From assembly GCF_001517085.1 (NCBI RefSeq), contig NZ_LRAC01000003.1:62001-126000 (forward strand): a stretch of DNA of 64,000 bases, in the 5' to 3' direction. This DNA is from Paenibacillus sp. DMB5. Its GTDB lineage: Bacteria > Bacillota > Bacilli > Paenibacillales > Paenibacillaceae. The translations under genes were made by a program, and so were the position numbers. The notes under the pieces are model-generated. The model searched no databases. It was not told the origin of the DNA and saw only the letters and a program-made list of their open reading frames with translations. Of this stretch, positions 10,268 through 18,813 are shown one piece after another (within the stretch, counting starts at the first letter, position 1; every line of letters starts with the position of its first letter).

Positions 10268-10432
10268 TTGGAACTGGAGGAGCGTAGCGACCGCCTGAAA
10301 GCTTTTCGCAGAAAAGCTCGCTACGGAAGCATAGGCAGTCTGCGGATTTCAACCGTTAAGAACGGTATAAATAAAGAAATCTGCAGAAGGGCAGCGGCCG
10401 GAAGTCCAAATATTCTCTGGAGTCACGGCTAA
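10268..10432 (+). repeat. Structured intergenic element with nested hairpins
   Basis: Two nested inverted repeats lie back to back. In the first, GTAGCG/CGCTAC encloses AGCTTTTC/GAAAAGCT. In the second, CTGCGGATTTC/GAAATCTGCAG encloses AACCGTT/AACGGT. The whole segment is also open as a 54-codon frame starting TTG at 10268 after GGAGGGG (begins MELEERSDRLK, ends NILWSHG). The pairing suggests a structured RNA or a dispersed palindromic repeat rather than a protein. I have a vague memory of similar elements scattered through Paenibacillus genomes, which cannot be checked here. Only one copy is visible in this window. Confidence 0.4.
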
Positions 10433-10505
10433 TCCTAATACAGGATATTTCTTTGTTCAATCTAAAATTATTTCATTTTATAAACGAAAGAAAGGAAGTG
10501 AAGGA

Positions 10506-11435
10506 ATGCCACTTACGGCAGAATCAGCGAATAAGCCTGTAGCCAGCCTGATGGGGGTGACCAAAAAAATCGGCTCCAAAACACTGGTAAGTGATCTGAC
10601 GCTGGATATTCCGCCCGGACAAATCTTCGGGTTCCTTGGGCCCAATGGCGCCGGGAAAACAACTACGATCCGCATGATGGTCGGTCTGATCTCGATCAGC
10701 CGCGGCGATATTCTGATCTGCGGACGCAGCATCAAGGATCATTTTGAAGAGGCTGTGGCCAATGTCGGCGCAATTGTGGAGAATCCGGAAATGTACAAGT
10801 TCCTGAGCGGGTACCAGAATCTGCGCCAGTATGCCCGGATGATTCCCGGTGTTACGAAGCAGCGGATTGATGAGGTTGTGCAGCTGGTCGGGCTTGGCCA
10901 GAGAATTAATGACAAAGTCAAAACCTACTCGCTTGGCATGCGCCAGCGGCTGGGTGTGGCCCAGGCCCTGCTGCACCGGCCGAAGCTGCTGATCCTGGAT
11001 GAGCCGACGAATGGTCTTGACCCCCAGGGCATCCGGGAGCTGCGCGATTATTTGCGGCGGCTGTGCCAGGAGGAGGGTACGACCGTATTTGTCTCCAGCC
11101 ACCTGCTGTCCGAGATGGAGCTGATGTGTGACAGCGTGGCCATTATCCAGAACGGCCGGCTGATTGATGTCAAGCAGCTGAAAGCAGTGGGGGACGCTGT
11201 ATTGCCGGTCACGGAAACGCTGTTTGAGGTTGATGATCCTGAGGGTGCGCTGGCCGTGCTGGGACAAGGCGTGTTAAAAAACGGGGGGATCTCCGTGGAG
11301 GCCGGACGTGAGGACATTGCTGAGCTGAATGCAAAACTTGTGGCGGCAGGCTTCAAAGTATATAGCATCAGGGCGCTGTCACGGTCACTTGAAGATCAAT
11401 TCCTGGAGATTACCGGAGGTGAAGGCATTGGGTGA
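10506..11435 (+). CDS. ABC transporter ATP-binding protein
   Basis: A 309-aa single ABC ATPase of the type paired with ABC-2 permeases (bacitracin, lantibiotic or multidrug exporters). Visible motifs are Walker A GPNGAGKTT (~residue 49), signature YSLGMRQRLG (~139), Walker B LLILDEPTNGLDP (~160) and the switch His in VSSHLL. The C-terminal ~90 residues form the usual accessory domain. The start follows AAGGAAGTGAAGG. The downstream permease begins inside its last codons, so the two are translationally coupled. The substrate cannot be deduced from the sequence. Confidence 0.93.
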   Translation: MPLTAESANKPVASLMGVTKKIGSKTLVSDLTLDIPPGQIFGFLGPNGAGKTTTIRMMVGLISISRGDILICGRSIKDHFEEAVANVGAIVENPEMYKFLSGYQNLRQYARMIPGVTKQRIDEVVQLVGLGQRINDKVKTYSLGMRQRLGVAQALLHRPKLLILDEPTNGLDPQGIRELRDYLRRLCQEEGTTVFVSSHLLSEMELMCDSVAIIQNGRLIDVKQLKAVGDAVLPVTETLFEVDDPEGALAVLGQGVLKNGGISVEAGREDIAELNAKLVAAGFKVYSIRALSRSLEDQFLEITGGEGIG

Positions 11436-12208
11436 GTTCGCAGCTCTCATACATAATGAGAACATCAAGATTTACAGCCGGGTCCGCACATGGGTTATGC
11501 TGGTTATCTTGGGACTCATGAGTGCGCTGTTTCCGGCACTGATTTATTTTACAAGCAGTTCTGACCCGGTTGGAGTGTGGGATAATTTTCAGCTGACGGT
11601 AACAATCTCCTTCTTTTTGAATACCATCTTTACGGTGGTGATCGCTTCTGATGCTGTGGCCGGTGAATTTTCCTGGGGAACCATCAAGCTGCTGCTGATC
11701 CGTCCGTGGAGCCGCTCCAAAATTCTGCTCTCGAAATACATTTCGATGATCCTGTTCAGCTTGCTCAGCACCGCTGTGCTGGTTGCTTTCGGATATGCGT
11801 CATCGCTCATTTTCTCCGGGCAGGATACCTCTGATGTAACCAATCTGATGTCCTGGACCCCGGCGGAATACTCGTTCATGGATTTGTTCTGCCGCTACAT
11901 TGAGCTGTTCCTGACAGCAGCCCTTGCCTTTATGGTCTCCAGTGTCTTCCGCGCAAGCGGGCTGGCGATCGGACTGTCGCTGTTTATCATGTTCACCAAA
12001 ATATTTTGTCCAGATTTTTAATCCTGAACGCTTCGAGTGGGCCAAGTATCTGATCTTTACCCATATGGACCTGCGGGGCTATTTGCTCAGCGATACAGGT
12101 CCGGGAGGGGTCAGCCTTGGCTTCTCGGTTGCAGTGCTGGCTGCGTACTATGTGCTGTTCCTGGCCGTTTCCTGGCTTGTCTTCAGTAAAAGGGATGTAG
12201 CTGCTTAA
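11428..12208 (+). CDS. ABC-2 permease, frameshifted in this sequence
   Basis: Membrane partner of the preceding ATPase. TTG 11428 lies 6 nt after GGAGGTG and overlaps the ATPase stop by 8 bp. About 190 residues in the first frame contain the N-terminal soluble helix and four membrane segments. Near 12004-12007 (a run of four T) the frame breaks. Frame 1 stops at 12021, while the next frame continues without pause as FVQIFNPERFEWAKY and then a last membrane helix ending FSKRDVAA at 12208. One extra T (or two lost bases) accounts for this, and the restored product is about 259 aa, normal for the family. Either a sequencing error or a recent mutation is possible. Confidence 0.85.
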
Positions 12209-12234
12209 ACAGGTCATCTGATGTAATAAAAGTG

Positions 12235-12263
12235 AGGCTAAGCGGGCACTGCCCGCTTAGCCT
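12235..12263. terminator. Bidirectional terminator between convergent genes
   Basis: A perfect 14-bp inverted repeat (AGGCTAAGCGGGCA and TGCCCGCTTAGCCT, one base between) overlaps the last codons of the minus-strand bactofilin and follows the plus-strand permease. The minus-strand side continues into CACTTTTATTA. Confidence 0.8.
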
Positions 12264-12706
12264 GCTTCGCGTTTGCCCTGCTGCTTGGACCCGCGCTTGC
12301 CTGCTTTGTCCGTGTTTTCCGCCCCGGCGGAAGCATCTGACAGCAAGGCTGCAGGTTGTTCGGCTGTAGCGATTGAGCCGTTCAGCACACTGCCTTCCAT
12401 AATGCTCAGCGTGCCCGCCAGAATGTTGCCGTGCAGCTGACCAGTGCCTGTCATGGTGAGCCGCTGATCCGCTGTGACGTCACCGTACACTTTTCCGGCG
12501 ATGATGATTTCTCTTGCCTTGATTGAGGACCGTACGGTTCCCTGTTCGCCGATTGTAACAGTGCCCTGACACTGGATTTCTCCGCTGAAGTTCCCCTCAA
12601 TCCGCAGATTCGTATCACACTGCACCTTGCCCTCCAGATTGCCCCCGTGGCCGATCAGCGAATCCGTCGGCCTGAACGGCGCAGCCTGCTTACGTTTATT
12701 CCACAT
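12257..12706 (-). CDS. Bactofilin (polymer-forming cytoskeletal protein)
   Basis: A protein of about 149 aa with the bactofilin domain (DUF583) at residues ~15-115. Short beta-helix rungs with regularly spaced glycines are visible (GNLEGKVQC, NLRIEGNFSGEIQC, GTVTIGEQGTV, AGKVYGDV, GQLHGNILAG). Bactofilins self-assemble without nucleotide into filaments at the membrane and place cell-wall enzymes. The tail is low-complexity and charged. I take ATG 12706 (MWNKRKQ) with GAGAGGCGGG upstream rather than the in-frame ATG at 12727. It follows an M23 peptidase gene by 24 bp, a pairing known from other bacteria where bactofilin scaffolds the peptidase. Confidence 0.9.
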   Translation of the reverse strand: MWNKRKQAAPFRPTDSLIGHGGNLEGKVQCDTNLRIEGNFSGEIQCQGTVTIGEQGTVRSSIKAREIIIAGKVYGDVTADQRLTMTGTGQLHGNILAGTLSIMEGSVLNGSIATAEQPAALLSDASAGAENTDKAGKRGSKQQGKREAG

Positions 12707-12730
12707 GTATACCCGCCTCTCATCCATGTT

Positions 12731-13939
12731 CTATGGTTTGACATAACCCAAAGGGTTGACCGCTTTATTCTGCTTGATAACCTGAAAATGTAAATGTGGC
12801 CCCGTGCTGCGCCCGGTATTGCCGAGGGTGCCGATTTGCTCGCCTTTGCCGACCTTGTCACCGGCGGAGACGGTCATGCTGTTCAGATGCATGTACCAGG
12901 TTTCGAGACCGTTTGCATGCTTGATAATAATGTATTTGCCTCTTGCGCCCATTTGATCCGATGCTGTAACCTCACCTTCCATGGCCGCATAGATGGGGTC
13001 TCCGATACTGCCGGCAATATCGATGCCCGAGTGATAGGCGGAGATTCTCTTAAAGGGATCGGAACGGTAGCCGAAGCTGGAGGTAATGATCTTGGAACGG
13101 GTAGGCCAGATAACGGCCGGTGCCAGACGTGCCTTCTCAGCGAGGGCCTGGCTGGCCTTAAGCTGGGCCTCTGTATCCCGGACCTCTTTGGCTTCTGTAA
13201 TGGTGGCGGACAGGCTGGCGAGCATCTCATCCAGCAGGCTGCGGATTTCTTCGTAGTCATCCCGTGCCTCCTGTACCATTCCCAGGGGATCATCCTGATA
13301 GACAGCGATATATTCTCCGCCTACCTGCGGAGTTACCGTGCTGCTGATCGCGCCTGAGATGGCTCCGAGACGGAAGCTGATGGCCGGCAGGGAGGCAAGG
13401 GCGGCGGCAGGACTTACCTGCGGTCCTGTATTTAAGGCAGCTGTTCTGGAGCCTGCGGATGGGCCTGCTGCAGTAGCCGCAAATGCATTTCCGGAAGCGG
13501 ATACCGGGGGAATCCCTGAGATAGAGGCAGAGTCCATATCTGCGTCTGAATCTGTACCGGTTGCTTCCTCAGTATCAATCAGCGACTGCAGCTCTGCTTC
13601 AAGCTCACTTACACTTTTGAGCTTGTCTTTGATTACCTCGGCTTCTTCGGACAGCTCCGTTACCTGGCTGCGGAGCTGCTGCAGCGTCTGATCCTTGTCG
13701 GCCACCTTCATCTCCATCCGGAGATTGGCCAGCGACAAGGAGGCGGCCTCCGCCTCCAGCTCGGCAATGGAACGCGAGGCATGAAAATGCATCGAGGTGA
13801 CCAGACTGGAAATGGAAAGGGCAGCCGCAGCCGGCAGGGCCAGGGCCAGAGGCTTGGACAGCTGCAGTTGTCTGACCGGACGTCCGGCTTCGCGGACAAC
13901 GAGCAGGGTAATCCGGTTATCCTTATGCTGGGGTTTCAT
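12731..13939 (-). CDS. M23 peptidoglycan endopeptidase, membrane-anchored
   Basis: A 402-aa protein with an N-terminal signal anchor (about residues 28-48), then a long coiled coil (~55-130) and a linker rich in Ser/Ala. The LytM/M23 metallopeptidase domain is at ~275-400. The zinc ligands are visible in the HSGIDIAG segment and in PHLHFQV. The enzyme should cut peptide cross-links of peptidoglycan outside the membrane, the coiled coil acting as a spacer or partner-binding arm. AAAGGAG precedes the ATG. It is co-transcribed with the bactofilin gene immediately downstream, which suggests localised wall remodelling. Confidence 0.92.
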   Translation of the reverse strand: MKPQHKDNRITLLVVREAGRPVRQLQLSKPLALALPAAAALSISSLVTSMHFHASRSIAELEAEAASLSLANLRMEMKVADKDQTLQQLRSQVTELSEEAEVIKDKLKSVSELEAELQSLIDTEEATGTDSDADMDSASISGIPPVSASGNAFAATAAGPSAGSRTAALNTGPQVSPAAALASLPAISFRLGAISGAISSTVTPQVGGEYIAVYQDDPLGMVQEARDDYEEIRSLLDEMLASLSATITEAKEVRDTEAQLKASQALAEKARLAPAVIWPTRSKIITSSFGYRSDPFKRISAYHSGIDIAGSIGDPIYAAMEGEVTASDQMGARGKYIIIKHANGLETWYMHLNSMTVSAGDKVGKGEQIGTLGNTGRSTGPHLHFQVIKQNKAVNPLGYVKP

Positions 13940-14184
13940 AGCTTCTCCTTTCTGCGGCTGCGCAGCCGCCTTGTACTTGGCTGTGAATCCGTAAATCCTG
14001 CAATCCTGGGGCTCATCCGATTTGTCCTATTACTCTATGTATTCAGCCCTTTGGATGAACATGACAACGGTTTGCCTGAATAAAGAGGAAGAGTTCCGGC
14101 AAAACCTGTACTAGAATCAGCCTGTCCAGAGCAGCGGATCAGAGGTTGCCGGCTGGTGTTTATTGAGATTGCGGAGGTGACGGC

Positions 14185-15618
14185 TTGACCATTATTGCAC
14201 TCTTACTGGCTCTCTTTATACTGCAGATTGCAGCCATCATGCTGTTCGAATACCGCCGTCCCCAAAGGGCTATGGCCTGGATATTTCTCAGCTTCTGCTG
14301 CCCTCCGGCAGGTCTTGCGTTCTATTATTTTCTCGGGCGTGATTACTGGCAGAGCCGCAGAATAGGCAGGCGCTGTACGCCGGCGCGCCGTAGTGAAATC
14401 CGCACACATGTCTGCAGTAAAATCAGGATAATTAAAAAAACGGAGGAATGCGGAAATCCCAAATTTGCCGGCCGGGGCAGCCTGCTTCGTCTGCTCTCCG
14501 GGCTGTCCGATATGAAGATTACCGGACGTAACCGATGCCGGATCCTGCCCAACGCCGGAGCTGCCTATGAGGCTATGCTGGAGGCGATGGAAAGTGCGCG
14601 GGAGCATATCCACCTGGAATTTTATATTTTCCGCGATGATGAGATTGGCGAACGGTTTCAGGATGTCATGGTCCGCAAGGCCCGCCAGGGGGTGAAGGTC
14701 CGTCTTTTATGCGATGGCCTGGGCAGTCATGCGCTGGGTAAGAGGTTCATCCGGACGCTGAAAAATGCCGGTGTAGAGGTTCATTTCTTCCTGCCGCCGC
14801 TGGTGTCGCTGCTGGAACGGCGGTTCAATTACCGGAATCACCGCAAAATTATGGTTGTCGACGGGCTGGTAGGGTTTACGGGCGGAATGAATGTCGGAGA
14901 TGACTATTTGGGCAAAGACCCCAAAATGGGCAACTGGCGCGACACGCATTTAAGGCTGGAGGGAGATGCGGTATATGATCTGCAGTATGTGTTCCTGAAG
15001 GACTGGAAGCTGGCCGCAGGAGACTGGCTCAGCCATCCGCGTTTTTTTCCGGAGCATCATTGCAGCGGGGAGGAAGCTGTGCTGATCGTGGCCAGCGGGC
15101 CGGACGGCGCGGTGGATGGGTCCCAGGAGATGTTTTTTGGCGCTCTTACGGCGGCCAGAAAGCGTATCTGGATCACCTCGCCCTACTTCATACCAGATCC
15201 GCCGATTTGCCGGGCACTGAAAAATGCGGTGCTGAGCGGAGTGGATGTGCGGATCATCATTCCGGCCAAGCCGGACAACAAGCTTGTCTATGCTGCCTCC
15301 TTATCCTATCTGGAAAATCTTCAGGATGCCGGGGTGAAATTTTACCGATATACTGCGGGCTTCATGCATGCCAAGGTCATGATTGTGGATGATCTGCTGG
15401 CGACGGCCGGCAGTGCCAATCTGGATATGCGCAGCTTTTATTCCAATTTCGAGCTTACTGCGGTACTGCTGGCCCCGGATATGGTTGTCCGGCTTGCCGC
15501 CGCTTTTGAAAAAGACCAGAAGCACAGCGAGTTTATTGACCCTGACAAATTCATGAAGCGGGACAGAAATGTCAAGTTGATTCAAGGTCTTTGTCAGCTG
15601 TTATCTCCGCTTTTATGA
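14185..15618 (+). CDS. cls: Cardiolipin synthase, phospholipase D family
   Basis: A 477-aa cardiolipin synthase, condensing two phosphatidylglycerol molecules into cardiolipin and glycerol. Two N-terminal membrane helices (~1-25 and ~30-50) anchor it. Two HKD phospholipase-D motifs follow: NHRKIMVVDG near residue 227 and HAKVMIVDD near residue 394. TTG at 14185 is used with GGAGGTGA five bases upstream. It stands alone in the plus direction, 245 bp after the divergently oriented M23 gene. Confidence 0.93.
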   Translation: MTIIALLLALFILQIAAIMLFEYRRPQRAMAWIFLSFCCPPAGLAFYYFLGRDYWQSRRIGRRCTPARRSEIRTHVCSKIRIIKKTEECGNPKFAGRGSLLRLLSGLSDMKITGRNRCRILPNAGAAYEAMLEAMESAREHIHLEFYIFRDDEIGERFQDVMVRKARQGVKVRLLCDGLGSHALGKRFIRTLKNAGVEVHFFLPPLVSLLERRFNYRNHRKIMVVDGLVGFTGGMNVGDDYLGKDPKMGNWRDTHLRLEGDAVYDLQYVFLKDWKLAAGDWLSHPRFFPEHHCSGEEAVLIVASGPDGAVDGSQEMFFGALTAARKRIWITSPYFIPDPPICRALKNAVLSGVDVRIIIPAKPDNKLVYAASLSYLENLQDAGVKFYRYTAGFMHAKVMIVDDLLATAGSANLDMRSFYSNFELTAVLLAPDMVVRLAAAFEKDQKHSEFIDPDKFMKRDRNVKLIQGLCQLLSPLL

Positions 15619-15688
15619 CCAAAAATAGGACTAAACCTTAACTTTTCTAAGGCGCGAATATGTTCCATACCTTATTTGGCCGTCTTTT

Positions 15689-15698
15689 GTGATATAAT
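15689..15698 (+). promoter_or_regulatory. Extended -10 promoter of yitT-like gene
   Basis: TGATATAAT is a full extended -10 element (TG at 15690-15691 and TATAAT at 15693-15698), about 90 bp before the YitT-family start. The -35 region is poor, as is common for extended -10 promoters. Confidence 0.55.
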
Positions 15699-15784
15699 AT
15701 AAGTACGAGAAGAAATATAAGAAAGTATAGCTCAACCTTATGCTTTCAGTTATTCTTTGGACACTTATTTATAGGGGGAGTTCT

Positions 15785-16696
15785 ATGACTGTGAGCCAGC
15801 AAATCTTTACGAATGAGGATCAGAAAAAGCCTCAGAAAGCATCCTTGAAGACCGCCAGACTGCGGTTCGCCCAACGGGTGGTTATGATGGTGCTGGGTGC
15901 ATCGATGATGTCGGTGGCCCTGGAAATTTTTCTGGTTCCCAATGAGTTGATTGACGGCGGAATAACCGGTATTTCCATTATGCTATCCCATATTTTTCAT
16001 ATTCCTCTCGGTATTTTGCTGACCCTGCTCAACCTGCCGTTCCTGATAATCGGCTACAAGCAGATCGGCAAGACCTTTGCCTTATCCACTTTATTTGCAG
16101 TCGTTGTCATGTCGATCGGTACTCAGCTGCTGCATCCGGTCAATCCGATAACCGTTGAGCCGCTGCTGGCAGCCGTGTTCGGCGGGGTTATACTGGGCGT
16201 CGGGGTCGGGCTCGTTGTCAGATACGGGGGATCGCTTGACGGTACGGAGATAGTGGCCATTCTGGTTGCGAAGAAGCTGCCATTCTCTGTCGGAGAAGTA
16301 GTCATGTTCTTCAACTTCTTTATCCTTTCCGGAGCGGGCTTTGTGTTCGGCTGGAATAATGCGATGTTTTCCCTGATTGCCTATTATATTGCCTTCAAGA
16401 TGATTGATGTAACACTCGAAGGTCTGGACCAGTCGAAATCGGTCTGGATTATCAGCGACAAGTTCCGTGATATCGGGGAAGCGCTGACGGAGCGTCTCGG
16501 GCGTGGTGTGACGTATCTGGATGGCGAAGGCGGTTTTTCCGGTGAAAATAAAAAGGTGATTTTTGTAGTTATTACTCGTCTGGAAGAAGCAAAGCTCAAA
16601 TCCATTGTAGAAGACTGGGATTCTGATGCATTTATTGCAATTGGCAATATCCACGATGTAAAAGGCGGCCGCTTCAAAAAGAAATCAATCCACTAG
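15785..16696 (+). CDS. YitT-family membrane protein
   Basis: A 303-aa protein with five or so membrane helices (residues ~28-205: VMMVLGASMMSVALEIFL, GILLTLLNLPFLIIGY and onward), followed by a cytoplasmic DUF2179 domain at ~225-295. This is the YitT/YpjC architecture of Bacillota, whose transported molecule is unknown. The conserved PNELIDGGITGISI segment (the family hallmark) is present near residue 55. ATG 15785 follows GGGGGAG; an in-frame start at 15740 lacks a ribosome binding site. It is monocistronic, with a terminator downstream. Confidence 0.9.
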   Translation: MTVSQQIFTNEDQKKPQKASLKTARLRFAQRVVMMVLGASMMSVALEIFLVPNELIDGGITGISIMLSHIFHIPLGILLTLLNLPFLIIGYKQIGKTFALSTLFAVVVMSIGTQLLHPVNPITVEPLLAAVFGGVILGVGVGLVVRYGGSLDGTEIVAILVAKKLPFSVGEVVMFFNFFILSGAGFVFGWNNAMFSLIAYYIAFKMIDVTLEGLDQSKSVWIISDKFRDIGEALTERLGRGVTYLDGEGGFSGENKKVIFVVITRLEEAKLKSIVEDWDSDAFIAIGNIHDVKGGRFKKKSIH

Positions 16697-16833
16697 CGTG
16701 ATCCGGGGGAACGGGTACGCTGTCCGAAGGAAGGTATATTTACGAAAGTCAGAGTAATCAATCCGGTGCCCGCAGCTCTTTGTACCGAATTCTCATATAG
16801 AACAATACCTTCCGTCCACAAGCTGGACGCCTG

Positions 16834-16870
16834 ATAAGCCCGCAGCCATTATAGGCATTGCGGGCTTATT
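16834..16870. terminator. Bidirectional terminator
   Basis: ATAAGCCCGCA and TGCGGGCTTAT pair across a 14-nt loop between the convergent yitT-like and ligD-polymerase genes. Confidence 0.8.
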
Positions 16871-16921
16871 GCTGTCTGTATGCTGTTCTGCGGCTCTGCC
16901 GACCCTGCCTGATCTGCGGCT

Positions 16922-17806
16922 TCAAGGCAGCTTCGCAGCAATCTCGCCTACAGGCTGTGGCGCTACCTTGGCAATAAGATCACCCGTGCGGTTCAGCCGT
17001 TCTTCAATGTTCAGCAGATGATAATCAAGCGGCGATACGTTGCGGGCAACCTCTTCCCACAGCAGCGGAGTGGACACGGTTGCTCCCGGGCGTGCCCTGG
17101 GAGTATATGGGGCAGCCAGCGTTTTGCCGCCGTAGTGCTGGAGATAATCAAAATAAATCCGGTCACCGCGGTGCTTTTTCAGGCGTTCCAGCGTGAACAG
17201 GTCGGGACGCTTCTCAGTCACATAACGCCCGATGAAGTGTCCGGTCTTGCGCAGCTCTTCAAAGGTAATACCCTGCTGCACCGGAACAATGATCTGAACC
17301 CCTGTAGCCCCTGAAGTTTTGGGAACTGAAGCAAGCCCCAGTGATTTGAGCACATCGCCGACGAGAGCAGCAGCCTCCATAATACGCGGCTCCACTTCAA
17401 GGGAAGGATCGAGGTCAATCATCCACTCACAGGGCAGGCTGCTTCCGGCGTAATGCAGCGAAGGATGAAACTCCAGCGCGGCCAGATTCCCCAGCCATAA
17501 CAGCTCCGGCAAGCCATGCAGAACAATATATTCGATCCCGTCCTGCACAGCTGTTTTTACAAATTCAGGCCGCGGCTGCGGGGCGTTTTTCTGGTAAAAG
17601 GACATCCCGGGCACGCCGTGGGGGTACCTTATCACCGTCAGCAGCCGGTTTCTGCAGTAGCTGAGCAGGTAAGGCGAAAGGGCGGCCAGCTTTTGCAGAT
17701 AAATCCGCTTCGTTATACCCATCTCCGGCCAAAGCGGCTTCTCCGGATTCGTAACGGTAAGCTCCTGTCCGTCAATGGTAATCGTGCCTTTAAGGGTTGC
17801 CGGCAT
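16922..17806 (-). CDS. ligD: LigD-type DNA polymerase (NHEJ primase/polymerase)
   Basis: A 294-aa archaeo-eukaryotic-primase-type polymerase corresponding to the C-terminal half of B. subtilis LigD. The family features are LTVTNPEKPLWPE at the N-terminus, IRYPHG, catalytic WMIDLDPS (Asp pair, ~residue 130) and DYLQHYGGKTLAAPYTPRARPGA. It fills or extends ends during non-homologous end joining, preferring ribonucleotides in known members. It has its own strong site (AGGAGGTGAATCTGT before ATG), so it is a free-standing gene rather than a fused domain. It overlaps the 3' end of the ligase frame and sits in a ku-ligase-polymerase operon. Confidence 0.9.
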   Translation of the reverse strand: MPATLKGTITIDGQELTVTNPEKPLWPEMGITKRIYLQKLAALSPYLLSYCRNRLLTVIRYPHGVPGMSFYQKNAPQPRPEFVKTAVQDGIEYIVLHGLPELLWLGNLAALEFHPSLHYAGSSLPCEWMIDLDPSLEVEPRIMEAAALVGDVLKSLGLASVPKTSGATGVQIIVPVQQGITFEELRKTGHFIGRYVTEKRPDLFTLERLKKHRGDRIYFDYLQHYGGKTLAAPYTPRARPGATVSTPLLWEEVARNVSPLDYHLLNIEERLNRTGDLIAKVAPQPVGEIAAKLP

Positions 17807-18780
17807 ACAGATTCACCTCCTGTAAAATAGTGCTCAGCCTCTCTGCTCAAGGCGCAGGACTCAGCCGGCAAATCTACCTGTGCCTGGATGACCGGCTGGC
17901 GCAGCGTTCCGGATGGGTTCCACTCCAGAAAATGCAGCTTGAACACCAGGCTCGGACTGATCCATACCGCATCCTTGCTGCGCTCCGGCATGGCTGCAAA
18001 AGGCGATGCAGGTATAGTCAGGTTATGGGCCTGGGCGGTCAGATTACGCCAGTCCATGGCGGTCATTCTGCCGGCCCCGGCATGGCCGATGTAATGCAGC
18101 CTGCCTTCATTGTCATAAAGACCGAGCAGCAGGGCATTAACGATCCCGTCCCGGAACGTGACTCCTCCGGCTACAGCGGTTACGTCGAGGATGTTCTTAC
18201 GCTTTTGCCACCGTTTGTCTTTGCCGCCCAGAGCATAGGTGCTGTCCAGGTCTTTGCAGACAATCCCCTCTAATCCTCCGCTGCTGGCAGCAGCAAACAG
18301 CTTAGCCGGATCAGTGTAGCTTGGCACATTCTGCACATGGGGATGGGGCAGCAGCATATCCTGCAGCATCTGCTGCCGCATGGACAAGGGCTGATCCAGC
18401 AGCCACTTGCCGCTGCAGTACAGCATGTCGAAGACCATATAGAGTACCGGAACCTGAGGCAGCACGGCGCGGACTGCGGCTTCGCTTCTCACGCCGTCAC
18501 GGCGCATCACTTCATGAAAGGACGGTTTGCCGCCGGCCAGCGCGATAATTTCACCGTCCAGGATGAAGCTGTCTGCCCGGCAATAGCGGTCCTGCACAGT
18601 TAACTCGGGGTATTGCATTGTGCGCCGGTTGCCCCGGCGGTTAACAAGCTCTATACGGCTGCCGTCATAATAGGACAGCATGCGGACCCCGTCCCATTTA
18701 ATCTGGGCAATCCACTGGCTGCCGGAGGGAAGCTGCGCAGCAAGTACCGGTTCGAACGGTGTAACAGGCTTCAATTCCAT
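17713..18780 (-). CDS. ATP-dependent DNA ligase (NHEJ)
   Basis: A ligase with nucleotidyltransferase motifs: adenylated Lys in KWDGVR (residue 28), DGEIIAL, EGIVCKDLDSTYAL and WQKRKN, followed by an OB-fold region. It seals breaks in NHEJ with Ku and the polymerase. ATG 18780 follows AAGGAGGCGG. The annotated frame runs 94 bp into the polymerase gene with an unconvincing tail (VCRQPLKARLPL onward). In the neighbouring frame a TGA at 17834-17836 would end the protein (RLEQRG) just before the polymerase ribosome binding site, giving about 312 aa. A further single-base indel near 17850-17865 is therefore possible but not proven. Confidence 0.88.
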   Translation of the reverse strand: MELKPVTPFEPVLAAQLPSGSQWIAQIKWDGVRMLSYYDGSRIELVNRRGNRRTMQYPELTVQDRYCRADSFILDGEIIALAGGKPSFHEVMRRDGVRSEAAVRAVLPQVPVLYMVFDMLYCSGKWLLDQPLSMRQQMLQDMLLPHPHVQNVPSYTDPAKLFAAASSGGLEGIVCKDLDSTYALGGKDKRWQKRKNILDVTAVAGGVTFRDGIVNALLLGLYDNEGRLHYIGHAGAGRMTAMDWRNLTAQAHNLTIPASPFAAMPERSKDAVWISPSLVFKLHFLEWNPSGTLRQPVIQAQVDLPAESCALSREAEHYFTGGESVCRQPLKARLPLTDRSLPLRIRRSRFGRRWV

Positions 18781-18813
18781 CAAACCGCCTCCTTGGGTGC
18801 CTGACCGTCCGCG

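Larger units (their letters stand above)
9837..10505. other. Long intergenic stretch, no conventional gene
   Basis: About 670 bp between the gltB hairpin and the ABC transporter, AT-rich on the left. It contains a possible 23-codon ORF (10065-10136), a hairpin at about 10146-10173 (CCTTTTTCCCTG with CAGGAAAAAGG) and a strongly structured element at 10268-10432. No recognised gene family is present. Confidence 0.6.
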
